Assembly: GCA_030849075.1 (NCBI GenBank)
Contig: JASAOO010003507.1
Location: forward strand, 1 to 64,000
Length of the DNA stretch: 64,000 nucleotides
Direction: 5' to 3'
DNA from: Zelonia costaricensis
Taxonomy: Eukaryota; Euglenozoa; Kinetoplastea; Trypanosomatida; Trypanosomatidae
This document shows, piece by piece, positions 10,235 through 21,707 of the stretch. The position numbers and the translations under genes are program-made. Under the pieces are notes generated by a model. The model was not told where the DNA came from and searched no databases. It saw only the letters and a list, made by a program, of their open reading frames with translations. Within the stretch, counting starts at the first letter, position 1. Every line of letters begins with the position of its first letter.

Positions 10235-10854
10235 AAGTACCCCTCATCTGTCGCTGCGTAGCTGCTTGGTACCGGTGCTGCGGCAACCAACACAGGTTTC
10301 TTTTCCCGCCCTCCTGGTGGTGTGACGTTCGTCTTCGACGCTGCGTGTGTCCCGTCAGCGGGGGGAGGGAGGGAGGGAGGGAGGGGGGCTGCGGCACGTT
10401 TTTTTTTTTTGCATTGAAGCAACAACGCCGATGGATGCAGAGTGTCCCTGTGTGTGTGTGTGTGCTCCACCCCTTGCGATGTGTGCGCCGAGGGGAGGCG
10501 GCGTCTCTTGAAGGTGATTGCTCAGCCGGCGCTGCGGTGGATTCGTGCAACTCCTGGCCGGAGTGCTGACTCTCCTTCTCACGCTCTCTCTGCTTTGACT
10601 CGGGCTCACTGCACAGCCGGGCTTGTCGCCCATCCATGTCTGCTCTGCGCCTCCGCCTTCACCTCTCTCTGTGGAACGTTCACCCTACGCGCACCACCCT
10701 CGTGCAGCGTCCCTCGCTGAGTCCTTTCAGTGCGGCCATCGCTCGAAACCGCCTTGCACTTCCCAGTGTCTCCTCGGCCTCAATCCTTGAACACCCACAC
10801 GCACCCACCAACACGCACACACACCCACACACACACACACCGGTGCATAGCGTG
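9995..10854 (+). other. Intergenic region, no gene seen
   Basis: Holds a (GT)n run (10201-10233), a G-tract capable of quadruplex formation (about 10359-10388) and a 12-T run (10399-10410). The last 300 nt are T/C-rich and end in a (CA)-rich stretch. Candidate splice acceptors before the next gene include AG at 10849-10850. Confidence 0.5.
10201..10233. repeat. (GT)n microsatellite
   Basis: Uninterrupted GT dinucleotide run of 33 bases in the intergenic region after the ABC transporter; likely length-variable between strains. Confidence 0.95.
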
Positions 10855-11115
10855 ATGCGGCTGACGGCAGGCAAGATCTACTTCTGGGGCGGCGTCACCC
10901 TGGTGTTTCTGACAGCGTGGAACCGGCGCTCGACGTCGCACCTCCGCGTTATCGTTGACAGCCTCAAGGACGAGCGCATGCAGGAGGCGGAGCGGCTGCG
11001 GCAGTACCAGCAGAGCAGCGGCGCGGCGATGCCGTCCACCTCGTCGCCAATGCCGAAGCACTTCAACCCGTACTACAAGCAGCAGCAGCTGGAGAATGCC
11101 TCGGCAGATAAGTAG
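10855..11115 (+). CDS. Small single-pass membrane protein, hypothetical
   Basis: An 86-residue protein of unknown function. A hydrophobic segment at about residues 7-22 (KIYFWGGVTLVFLTAW) follows a short basic start, and is followed by a charged, Gln-rich hydrophilic tail with helical character (DSLKDERMQEAERLRQYQQ). This resembles small inner-membrane or tail-out proteins, for example minor subunits of mitochondrial complexes, but I recognise no family. The C-terminus carries FNPYYKQQQL (residues 70-79), closely matching FNPYVRKQQL in the next gene downstream. The open frame extends upstream through a translated CA-repeat, so the ATG at 10855 is chosen. Coding character is supported by G/C-rich third positions. 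Confidence 0.7.
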   Translation: MRLTAGKIYFWGGVTLVFLTAWNRRSTSHLRVIVDSLKDERMQEAERLRQYQQSSGAAMPSTSSPMPKHFNPYYKQQQLENASADK

Positions 11116-12219
11116 GCGCGGCACACGTACATGCGCCTCAGTTCGCCGCCGCCGTCACCGCCAACGCCTCGAGGCGTCAAGTCCACCACTGTGCCTGCTT
11201 TTGAGTTGGCGTGTGCATGCATGCATGAAGCCACGGTGGTGCATCCAACGCCACCACTAACGAGGCCCCAAGTATGACGCTGATGATGCCGCCTTGCGTT
11301 TTCTCGCCGAGACTCTCTTCGTCTCTCTCTCACATCTTTGCTTCTGCCCGTCTCGCTCGCTGTGCTTCGGTGCCTCGCTGGTCTGTTTGCAGGGCTTCGC
11401 TGCGGTGCGTCGTGCGGGAGCAGCTGCTCAGCGGCCCGCAACGTAAGCGCAAAGCCGCCACTGCTTGGCCCCCCCGCCCTGCCCCCCGCCCTCATCCGTA
11501 CGATGTCGATCATTGGCTGAGGAGAGTGGCGGGCGTGTCAGCTGTCCACCCTACACCCGCGCATGAGGGTCCTTTGCGCGCCGCACGCTCGTGCGGACAG
11601 CAACACCCATAATCAAATGCACAAGAGAAACACAGAGGGCGCATATCTGAGCTGCGTCTTACCGAGGGTGCTCCCCCCATCCATCCCATCTTCTCAATCA
11701 CTCGCACAGTGATGGCTGTGTCGGTGGACAGGATGTTCGCAGCGACGCAAACACAACAGACAGTCAACGATGAATCGCTGCGCTGAAGCAGCTGCGGTGT
11801 GATGGAGACAGAGAGCTGCAAGTGGCGGTGCCGCTTTAGGCCTTTCTTTTCCCTACAACACACCCTCGCCGCATCAGCGGGGGAGCGAGGCAGGCGTGCT
11901 CTCACTTGGCTACCACTCCACTTCACTTCACTTGAACTCACCACCATCACCTCCACTCTGCTTCTCTCTCGCAGTAGCATCAGCCAGTCTGCGCTCGAGC
12001 AGGTGCTGTCATCCAAGCACCGCCCCCGTGCAGCAGCAGTCGAAGATCGGAAGAGGGACAGAGGGTGCCTGCACGCCGGTACGGCGGCACCGTTCCCCTT
12101 GCGGCACTGCGAGCCGGACACCGCGAACGTCGCTCTGCGTGCCCGCTCGTCACTTCTCCCACTCTCTCTCTTCTACTCCACAGATCGACAGTACTCTTGG
12201 GTGTCTTCTAGCATCTCCC
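11116..12219 (+). other. Intergenic region, no gene seen
   Basis: Mixed composition to about 11800, then T/C-rich. The segment CTCTCTCTCTTCTACTCCACAG ending at 12183 is a textbook trypanosomatid trans-splice acceptor (pyrimidine tract directly before CAG) and would give the next gene a 36-nt 5' UTR. Confidence 0.6.
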
Positions 12220-14961
12220 ATGCCACACACACGCCATGTCCGGGTGGCGGCGCAGCGCGGCGTGGCGCGGCCGGGCCCGCTGGACGACGCCCACGCCGCG
12301 TCCCCCGGCGCCCGCAGCGGTGCAGGACGCTTCTCCCCACGCGGCGCAGGCGTGCACTCACCCGACTGGTCCGAGGCCCCTCCGGTGGCGCCTGTGACAC
12401 CGGCGTACACGGGGGCGGCGCTGCTGGCAAAGTACACGGGCCGGCGCAAGGTGCTGCAGCGCGCGGCGACCCTCTCGACGCAGATGCGGGATCGCGTGCA
12501 GGATGTAGTGCAGATGGAGGAGGAACAGCGCCTGCTCTCCCAGGCCTTCCGCGGGCGCCAGAAGCTGGTGGAGCAGCCGCGCCCACCTGAGGCGCCCGCT
12601 CCAGAGCCGGACCGGGCACGCGGGAAGGGTGGCGCTGGCTCGGCCGGCGCGGCGCCGCGGCGCGCGGACGGCGGCGACTCGGCCACAGCGCTGGGCCTCC
12701 TCGGGGACATGCCACCGTCCCCCAGCGCGACGGGCGCCGCCGCCACCGAGGATGACGGCGAGTCGCGCGGAAGTGTAGCGATGACCACGATTGGCAATGA
12801 CACCGGCATTGGCCTCGTGCTCGACGGCGCTGGCGATCTGAAGCGTTTTCTTGAGCAGCAGGCGCAGGACAAGAGCGACACGCTGGGCAAGATGCGCGGG
12901 CTGCAGCAGGCGATTCTGGAGCTGAGCGAGGAGGCGGTGGCCGACGAGGAGCGACTGCGGGCGAAGCTGCGCTACGAGGCATCGAGCGTCGAGCTCGACG
13001 GCCTCTATCCCGAGTACGCCGCCACGGCGGGCACTGAGGCCTCCATGCTGAGCGACAGCATGCGACACCAGCCGCCCTCGGTGGAGCTGGGCGCGAAGGT
13101 GGAGACGATCCGGGAGATGCGGTCTGCCTTGCGTGACATGCTGGACGCCCACGAGGCCCCGTTCGCCGCAGCATACATTCTTGGGAGTGGCGGTAGTGGG
13201 CAGCGGCCCACCTCTGCCGCGGTGCCTGGGAACTCGTGGCTCGACCGCGACGCACACCACCGCCCACCTGCACCACCGCAGGTGTTCAGCACCAGCGCCT
13301 TCGCCGTCACCCTCGAGTATCTGAGTAACAGCATCGCGTGCATCGCGCGCGTGGCCGACGAAGTGTGCGTCGCGACCACCTACCGCCCCCGCACGGACCG
13401 CGTGGACCTCCGTCAGCATCTCGACTCCCTGCACAAGTGGATGGCGCAGACGGACCGCTGCCTCGACACCGCGCAGCGCCACCTGCGCCACTTTCAGCTT
13501 GGCGAGGCGGCCGTGATAGACGGCGGCACCTTCGAGCTCAACAGCCTGCGCGAGCAGACCCTGCTGCTGAAGGAGTCGCTGACAGCGCAGGAGCAGAAGG
13601 TGAAGTCGGTCCAGGAGTCCAAGACGTCGGCGCAGCACCGCCTGCGCGACATCACGCGGCGCTGCTACCTCTGGGAGACCCGGTTGCTGCACCGCGCTGG
13701 CGTGGCGCCAGAGGAAGTGATTGCAACGGTGGCGGCGGCAACAACGCGCGGGATGCCGTCGACGTCGGTGGAGAACATGAGCAGCACCATCAGCATCGCG
13801 CAGCAGTACTTGTCGACACCGACGATCTCCACCGAGCCAGACATGCCGGTGGACGCGGCCGGCGACGGCGAGGACGGCGACTACGTGGCTTTCGGCTTGC
13901 GCACCTCCGCCTCCTCGCACAGCCGCGAGACGGGGGCGTCCGTCTCGCTGGAGGGGCGGCGGTCCACCCTCTTCACGCCCCTGCTGCAGGCTGCTGGAGA
14001 GGAGGGCGCGCCGCCGTCTTCGTCTGGGATCATGACGTCCGCCACGACCCTGCGTGCGTTCCTGCGGAGCGGCAACCCGAGCGCGCGGCTGGGCAGCGTC
14101 GCGGCACCGGCGCCGCGTGTTGTGCAGCCCTCACCGTACGTCCTTGCGCACCAGGCGCCGAGCGACGCCGCGCTGCGGGCGATGGAGCAGCGCGTGGCAC
14201 ACTCTTGGTTCAATCCGTACGTGCGCAAGCAGCAGCTGAAGCACCGCTCTGAGGAGGCTGCGGCGGCGCGTCGGCGTCGCTCCGTGCGGCGCCAGACTGG
14301 CACGGGGTCGGCGCAGGACCGCTCGCAGGAGCTGCAGCGACCGTCGGACGTGGGGGTGGACCGCTCGCGCCGAAGCACCGGGCTTGGCAGCGGCAACCAG
14401 TTCACTGCGGAGGGGGTGCGAGCGCCGACCTCGAATCCAGCCAACGTAGGTGCCTTCGAGCCACCCATCGCACTGCGAGCGGAGAGCGCCGGCGGGCGGG
14501 ATGAGGCGCAGGGGCCGTCTGGCCGTCTTGGACCGCACGCGGTCATCGCGGCGAGCACGGCGGGTGCGAGCGGCAACAACGGAAGCGTCGCGGATGCGGC
14601 CCGCACTGTCAGCCGCAGGGCCGACTCACCGACAACCGAGACGAGCTCGATTAGTGGCGCAACGGAGGAGCTCGTGGCGGAGCTGGCTGACGTGCGTACG
14701 CTGCAGCTCATGCAGAGCCTGCTGCGCAGCTTGCCCTCGCGTCGCGCGGCGCCGCCGGGGCCGGTGCGCGGCAAAGGGCACAGCGAGGATCGCGGGGACA
14801 CGTCGAGGCCGTCGCTGCTGAACTCCGTCACCCTGGACGCGTCGCACGAAGATGAGCAGCGGGTGTCGACGCGGCAGAGCATGCAGCGGCTCGTACGGTA
14901 CCTCACGACGGCGACGACAAAACTCACCCCTGGCGCGCCCATGCTTGCCTCCAAGAAGTGA
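12220..14961 (+). CDS. Conserved-type coiled-coil protein, hypothetical
   Basis: A 913-residue protein I do not recognise. A Pro/Gly/Ala-rich N-terminus (1-60) leads into a helical segment around residues 70-110 (RRKVLQRAATLSTQM...EEEQRLLSQAF). Coiled-coil-like stretches follow at about 204-250 and 394-495 (DLRQHLDSLHKWMAQ..., then LREQTLLLKESLTAQEQKV). The last 400 residues are mostly low-complexity Ser/Ala/Arg sequence, interrupted by FNPYVRKQQL at 664-673, a motif also present in the preceding small gene. A short helical segment (LVAELADVRTLQLMQSLLRSLP) lies near 825-845. Overall this looks like a structural or cytoskeletal protein, but that is inference. The start is the first in-frame ATG after the strong acceptor at 12181-12183; the 108 codons before it are UTR. 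Confidence 0.82.
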   Translation: MPHTRHVRVAAQRGVARPGPLDDAHAASPGARSGAGRFSPRGAGVHSPDWSEAPPVAPVTPAYTGAALLAKYTGRRKVLQRAATLSTQMRDRVQDVVQMEEEQRLLSQAFRGRQKLVEQPRPPEAPAPEPDRARGKGGAGSAGAAPRRADGGDSATALGLLGDMPPSPSATGAAATEDDGESRGSVAMTTIGNDTGIGLVLDGAGDLKRFLEQQAQDKSDTLGKMRGLQQAILELSEEAVADEERLRAKLRYEASSVELDGLYPEYAATAGTEASMLSDSMRHQPPSVELGAKVETIREMRSALRDMLDAHEAPFAAAYILGSGGSGQRPTSAAVPGNSWLDRDAHHRPPAPPQVFSTSAFAVTLEYLSNSIACIARVADEVCVATTYRPRTDRVDLRQHLDSLHKWMAQTDRCLDTAQRHLRHFQLGEAAVIDGGTFELNSLREQTLLLKESLTAQEQKVKSVQESKTSAQHRLRDITRRCYLWETRLLHRAGVAPEEVIATVAAATTRGMPSTSVENMSSTISIAQQYLSTPTISTEPDMPVDAAGDGEDGDYVAFGLRTSASSHSRETGASVSLEGRRSTLFTPLLQAAGEEGAPPSSSGIMTSATTLRAFLRSGNPSARLGSVAAPAPRVVQPSPYVLAHQAPSDAALRAMEQRVAHSWFNPYVRKQQLKHRSEEAAAARRRRSVRRQTGTGSAQDRSQELQRPSDVGVDRSRRSTGLGSGNQFTAEGVRAPTSNPANVGAFEPPIALRAESAGGRDEAQGPSGRLGPHAVIAASTAGASGNNGSVADAARTVSRRADSPTTETSSISGATEELVAELADVRTLQLMQSLLRSLPSRRAAPPGPVRGKGHSEDRGDTSRPSLLNSVTLDASHEDEQRVSTRQSMQRLVRYLTTATTKLTPGAPMLASKK

Positions 14962-16991
<2,030 letters not shown>

Positions 16992-18758
16992 CGTCGTTGC
17001 GGCGCGGACATGACGCGACGCACAGGACACCCCGCAGCGGCTCCTGGAATGGTGCCACCGCACCCCCGCTCCTCCTGCGACGCTTTCTCTCCGTTTTTTT
17101 TTCTTTCTGCTTTGTGGCTTTGCTTGTTGCCTCGCTGACGTCGCTCCTCCTCCTCCTCCTCTTCCCCTCTGTCTCTGTGACCCCCTGTTTGCCCACTTCT
17201 GCTGCTGCTGCTGTTCGGTGTGCGTTTTGTGTGCGTGCGCGCGCGTGTGTTTGTGAGTGTCCTTCGTTGCCTTCTCTTCCCCTGTTCTGTTCAGGCCGGC
17301 TACCGCGGCGGCCTTCACCCCCCTTTCCCCGCCGGTGAGCTTTTCCACCTCCTATTACTACTGCGACCTTCGCAGCAGGTCGGCCTCCCCGTTCTTCGAC
17401 GTGTGCGTGCGTGCGTCCGCGTTCGTGAGGCTCCTGACGCGAGTGCTTGACGGATAGTACACGCGCTGTACTTGTCGGGGGTCCCCACACGTGTGTTCAC
17501 CCTACGCGACCCCGCGTTGCAGGGTGCTCGGGTGTGTGCCTATGCGTGTGCGTATATGTGTGACTCCAAGTACGCCCGCGCTGATGCACTGCTCGTTGGG
17601 TCTGTCTGTGCAACACACCAACGCAACCTCACACACACCCGCTTCTCGACGTTTGCTTCTCTTTTCTACGGCTCCTCTATATTGGTCTTGTTGTGCGGAA
17701 GTGTCTTGATGTACGTGTATGCGTGTGTGTGTGTGTCGCATGCCCCCCCCCCCTCCAATCATCAGCTGGAGTGTGGTTTGCGCTGATTGGTTGACACCCG
17801 TGGTATGCTGTTCAAGCGTGACGCTCTCGTTTCTCCTCTGATCGGAAGCAAGAGAGGGAGGGGGGGGGGCGGGGGCGGGGGTGCGACGGTGGACGGTCTC
17901 CCCCCCCCGGGTCCGCTTTGCCCGGGCGAGGGTCCTAAAGAAGTGCCGCTTGCTCGTGCCCTTTGTGACCCGTGAGCTGATCCCCCTTTTTTTTCCCCTT
18001 TACTCTTGATTGCTTCTCCTGCGCGCCGACGGGTGCAACGACGATGCGAATCTCTTGAACGCTGCCACAAGGTCAAGTTCGGAAAGAAGAAGAAGGCTGG
18101 TGCGATGTTTGCACGGCGAGGAGTGAGGAGCGAGCAAGCGAATGGGAAGTTGTGGCACATACCAAAGATCAGGACGCGCCAGTGTCGCTGCGCCTCCGCG
18201 TGGGGCGGCTGTCCTGTGCCATGGAGCGCGCGCCGATGCACGCCTGCGCACTACCGGGGGCGTCGCCGGACTCTCGAGCATAACAAAAGAAAGAAAAACA
18301 GTGAGCCACGCGAGAGTTGCTCGCTGTGTCTGTGGGGGAGGAGGGGGGGGGGCCGCGTCGAATCAAGAGCCTGCCTCCGAGGCACAATCACTGAGTTTCC
18401 GGTAGCGCGTCGCAGATGAGCGACTTCTGCGCGAAATCTCCACTCTTCACCTTCCTTTTTCTGACATCGTCCATCTTCGCGCCCCCGTCCCTACACATCC
18501 GGCTCCAAAAAACAACAACTCAGAATTACATCCGCGGTGTGTGTGCGTGTCTGCGCTTTGTACTCTCTCCGCACTCCACTACTCCACTCTCCTTGACACG
18601 CCTCTTCTAGTTTGCAGGAGGTGCATCAGCAACGTCGCCTGTTCAGTTTCCCACGCCAGTCTCCACCACCACAGCCACAACAAACAACAAGCGTAGGTTT
18701 TCTGCGTCGCTTGTCGCTTTCCATTGTGCTCGTTGGCGCCGACTTCATCTCTTCCGTC
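16992..18758 (+). other. Intergenic region with a G/C-run structured element
   Basis: No gene is supported. T/C-rich sequence and GT-rich words fill 17060-17760. A G-tract and C-tract element at 17856-17926 is described separately. The pyrimidine stretch at about 18570-18608, ending in TAG at 18608-18610 with CAG at 18615-18617, is the likely acceptor for the p24 gene. Confidence 0.55.
17856..17926 (+). other. G-tract/C-tract hairpin or quadruplex element
   Basis: Three to four G-runs (17856-17881) are followed within 20 nt by nine Cs (17900-17908) and by two copies of CCCGGG (17906-17911 and 17921-17926) separated by nine bases. As RNA it could fold as a G/C stem, as a CCCGGG hairpin or as a G-quadruplex. 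It lies between RAB2 and the p24 gene, most likely in the RAB2 3' UTR. A role is not known. Confidence 0.5.
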
Positions 18759-19412
18759 ATGTCTCGTGCGATGTGTGGCTCGCCACGCGCTGCGCTGGTG
18801 GCCGCTGTTGTGGTGGTACTCGCTCTCGTGGCGAGCTCTGCGCGCGCTGATGATGGCGGCCTCGCGGTGCAGGTGGCGCCGGGTCAGACGAATTGCTTTT
18901 ATGAGGAGGCCTCTGGAGTTGGAGTGAAGATGTTCCTGCACTACGTGGTGAGCGCTGGCGGCGCGCTCGATATCGACTGCAAGATCAGCGCCCCCGACGA
19001 CAGCCTCATTTGGGACTCCGAGCGCGAGACGGAGAACCGCATCCTCTTCAAGTCGCGCATGCCCGGTGCCTACGCGTTCTGCTTTAGCAACCGCATGAGC
19101 ACTCTGACCTCGAAGGTGGTGTCCTTCTCCGTGACGGTGGGCAACGGGAACGCCGCTGATGAGATGCGGCCGCAGACGGGGGAGAGGGACCCGCTGCACC
19201 GCTCCATCATGCGCCTGCAGGCGGGTCTGCGCGAGATCGAGGAGCTGCAGCAAGTGCTGCGCACCCGCGAGCGCGAGCACCGCGCCACGGCCGAGGTGGC
19301 CAACACCCGCGTCGTGCTGTTCTGCGCGATTGAGATTTTGTTCATTGTGGCCATGGGCGTCGGCAGCGTCGCCTACCTGCGCAAGATGTTTGTGACGAAG
19401 CGCATGGTGTAA
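18759..19412 (+). CDS. p24/TMED (emp24/gp25L) cargo receptor
   Basis: A 217-residue type I membrane protein of the emp24/gp25L/p24 family, which cycles between ER and Golgi in COPII and COPI vesicles as a cargo and coat adaptor. A signal peptide (about 1-30) ends at a likely SSARA/DD cleavage site. A GOLD domain (about 32-130) follows, containing NCFYEE, DIDCKISAPD and PGAYAFCFSN, the pattern typical of p24 proteins. A membrane-proximal helix (about 145-185) precedes a single TM segment (about 186-207) and a tail of about ten residues. The tail ends VTKRMV, without a C-terminal KKxx; the usual Phe is present in RKMF. The ATG at 18759 begins the signal peptide and lies about 149 nt after the putative acceptor. 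Confidence 0.93.
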   Translation: MSRAMCGSPRAALVAAVVVVLALVASSARADDGGLAVQVAPGQTNCFYEEASGVGVKMFLHYVVSAGGALDIDCKISAPDDSLIWDSERETENRILFKSRMPGAYAFCFSNRMSTLTSKVVSFSVTVGNGNAADEMRPQTGERDPLHRSIMRLQAGLREIEELQQVLRTREREHRATAEVANTRVVLFCAIEILFIVAMGVGSVAYLRKMFVTKRMV

Positions 19413-20810
19413 GCGGCCAGCACACACACACACACAGTGTCTGATGGGTGGAGGCGGAGAAATGGGTGAGCACGTCGACGACAGAGGCGCGGGAGGGTGG
19501 TCGTCCTCTCCCCCGCCGCCGCGTGGCGATGTAGCGCGGTGGGTGCGACGTCGTTGCCGTTGGTCCAGCGTCCTTTATGGGCTTCCGCGAGGACGTCTGC
19601 CAGCGATGTTGGAGGGCATCGGCGCAGGTTGATGGGCGAAGAGGGCCGGAGGAGGTGGGAAGAGGGGAAGGCAAGAGGGCGGAGGCAGCGGAGGGGAGCT
19701 GTCCCCTCGTTCAGCCACTCCGTGGTCTTTCCCTCGCGTGTGTTTCACGGGCGAAGCGTTGCGCCTACACACACCGTCCCGAGCAGCCCTCGAAGGCGAG
19801 CAAGAAGCCGCTCTGCTGGTGCGGCGGCCGAGCAGCGGCACGCAATCCTCCACGCGCTCCCCCCTCACTGCTTCTTCGCACACGCCGCACCGAAGTGAGA
19901 AAGCTAGAAGGAAACAAACAAAAAAATAAAAAAAGCGCCTTCACTACTGCGGCGGCGTGCTTCATCTCGCTGCGCCTGGTTCGGTGAGCTGGCACCTGGT
20001 GCAGGCAACTCGTTGACTGTTGCGCTGGCGTGTATATGTGCGTTTGTGTGGGGTGTCGTGAAGTGTACATGTGTTTTGCTTGCTTTTCGAGACCACTGTC
20101 GGTGTCTGTGTGTGTGTGTGTGGTGCATGCATCACGAAGACAAACAGCGCGCAGGCACTCCCACGAGAGGTGAAGACGTGAAAAGATGAAGCGAAGAGTA
20201 GTGGTGTCCTCCCCGTCGCGCGGCGCACTGACGATGGTGCTGGCTTGTCCCCCTTCTTGCCTCCTTCCTTGTCTCTCATCAGGTTCTTGTGTAAAACGCA
20301 CAGGAAGCTTCCACGGAGATTCAATTCCGTGGTGGAGAGCGCTGCGAGGACGCTGCACCCGGCGCGCCGCGTTGTGGTACCTCGCGGAATGGAAGAGGTC
20401 CCGCCTCGGGTCCAGGGATGGCGTGCCTGCTGTCGCAGTTCAACGGGCGGCAACTAATGCGCCGCCCTGAGCGGGGTGCAAAGAAAAAAAAAAGGACAGC
20501 GGAGGGGTGGCATGACGCATTGACGTCTCCAGCTGCGTTGTGCGAGCACAGCCGCGGCTCGTGAGAAGGGATGGACATGCACGGCTCCACTTTCTACTCG
20601 CCACCCCCTCTCTCTCTCTCTCTCGCCTCACGCGCCCTCTCTCAGTCTAAGAGAAGTGCAGCGACGACTGTAGCCTCACCTAGGCGGCGCACTCTTCTCT
20701 CCCTCACTCTGCACTTGGATATCTTGACAGCGACGTACACCCCTGCCCTGTTCAAGCGGCACTGCCCACAAACACCCATACACAAATACGCACACCCACA
20801 CGCGCACACG
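19413..20810 (+). other. Intergenic region, no gene seen
   Basis: G-rich first part, an A-rich patch at 19909-19936, a GT-rich stretch at about 20100-20125 and an A-run near 20486-20496. A (CT)n pyrimidine tract at about 20606-20644 ending in CAG at 20643-20645 is the likely spliced-leader acceptor for the CFAP161 gene; a second AG lies at 20729-20730. Confidence 0.55.
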
Positions 20811-21707
20811 ATGCCTCGCAAGGCGTTGCTGGGCAATTGGTTTGAGGAGGAGGCGTACGAGCGGGACCGCCGCCGGCTGATGCAGGGCCGCAGCGGCGGT
20901 CTCGTCGAGGCCTCGGCTGAGGTGGCGCACCTCATGGCGAAGATCCGCCACCACAACACGCCACACGCCATCGCCCCCATCGCCGAGGACGGCTTCCTGC
21001 GCTTTTACGTGCCGCTCATGCTGCAGAACGCGCACACGTGCGGCTTCCTCAGCGTCGACCTCGACGACCGCAAGACGGTCTCGACAGGGTGGCAGGTTGC
21101 GTGCTCCACCGCACCGACAGAGGAGGCCACGGCGCGGTGCACGGTGGTGCTCGTGCCGGCGGCGATGCCACGGACGGACGCCTTCCCGATCCCCGAAGAT
21201 GAGGCGGACATGGTGCACTACGGGCAGCCCTTCTACCTCATGACGGTGCGCGAGCTCTGCCCGGACCCGCTCTTCCTCATGTCCGAGTCCTTCTCGCCCG
21301 GCTGCGCGTCCCCTGTGACGGCGACGCTGCAGCACACGTACTTCTCGCCCGATGGCGGCAGCGCGGCGGCGATGTGGTGCGTCGATGACGCCAACCCCGC
21401 CTACGAGGAGGACGTCCGCGACCACCCGGTGAAGGCCGATGACGTGGTGCGCATTCGCCACAACATGACCGCCGTGCCGCTGGCGAGCCTCAAGGAGGTG
21501 TTCTACAACGACTTTGGCCCACAGTTCGAGGTGGGCTGTGGGCGGCTCACGGCCCTCGCGACGAAGAAGCGCGGCGGCCCACCGGCGTCGGCGAACTTGT
21601 GGATGTTCATCCACGACGGGCAGGGACGGCAGGCGGCTGATGCTGCAAGCGACGAGGATACCGTGAAGGGGGCCGCCGACTCGCAGAAGTCCGCAGCCGC
21701 GCGGTGA
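20811..21707 (+). CDS. CFAP161: CFAP161 homologue, axonemal microtubule inner protein
   Basis: A 298-residue protein that lines up with human CFAP161 along its length. Shared landmarks are LGNWFEEEAYERDR near the start, PIAEDGFLRFYVPLML at about 48-65, the GFLSVDL segment, HYGQPFYLM near 140, TYFSPDG near 178, the NPAYEEDVR region, SLKEVFYNDFGPQFEVGCG at about 225-245 and LWMFIHDG near 263. CFAP161 is a microtubule inner protein of the ciliary doublet, so this should be a flagellar axoneme protein. The C-terminal 30 residues are charged and not conserved. The ATG at 20811 matches the homologue's N-terminus; the 80 upstream codons include a CT-repeat and are UTR. Confidence 0.85.
   Translation: MPRKALLGNWFEEEAYERDRRRLMQGRSGGLVEASAEVAHLMAKIRHHNTPHAIAPIAEDGFLRFYVPLMLQNAHTCGFLSVDLDDRKTVSTGWQVACSTAPTEEATARCTVVLVPAAMPRTDAFPIPEDEADMVHYGQPFYLMTVRELCPDPLFLMSESFSPGCASPVTATLQHTYFSPDGGSAAAMWCVDDANPAYEEDVRDHPVKADDVVRIRHNMTAVPLASLKEVFYNDFGPQFEVGCGRLTALATKKRGGPPASANLWMFIHDGQGRQAADAASDEDTVKGAADSQKSAAAR

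Noticed and set aside
12358..13920. 520-codon minus-strand frame opposite the 913-residue protein gene
   Set aside because: Same mirror effect; composition is Arg/Ala/His-rich without domain features.
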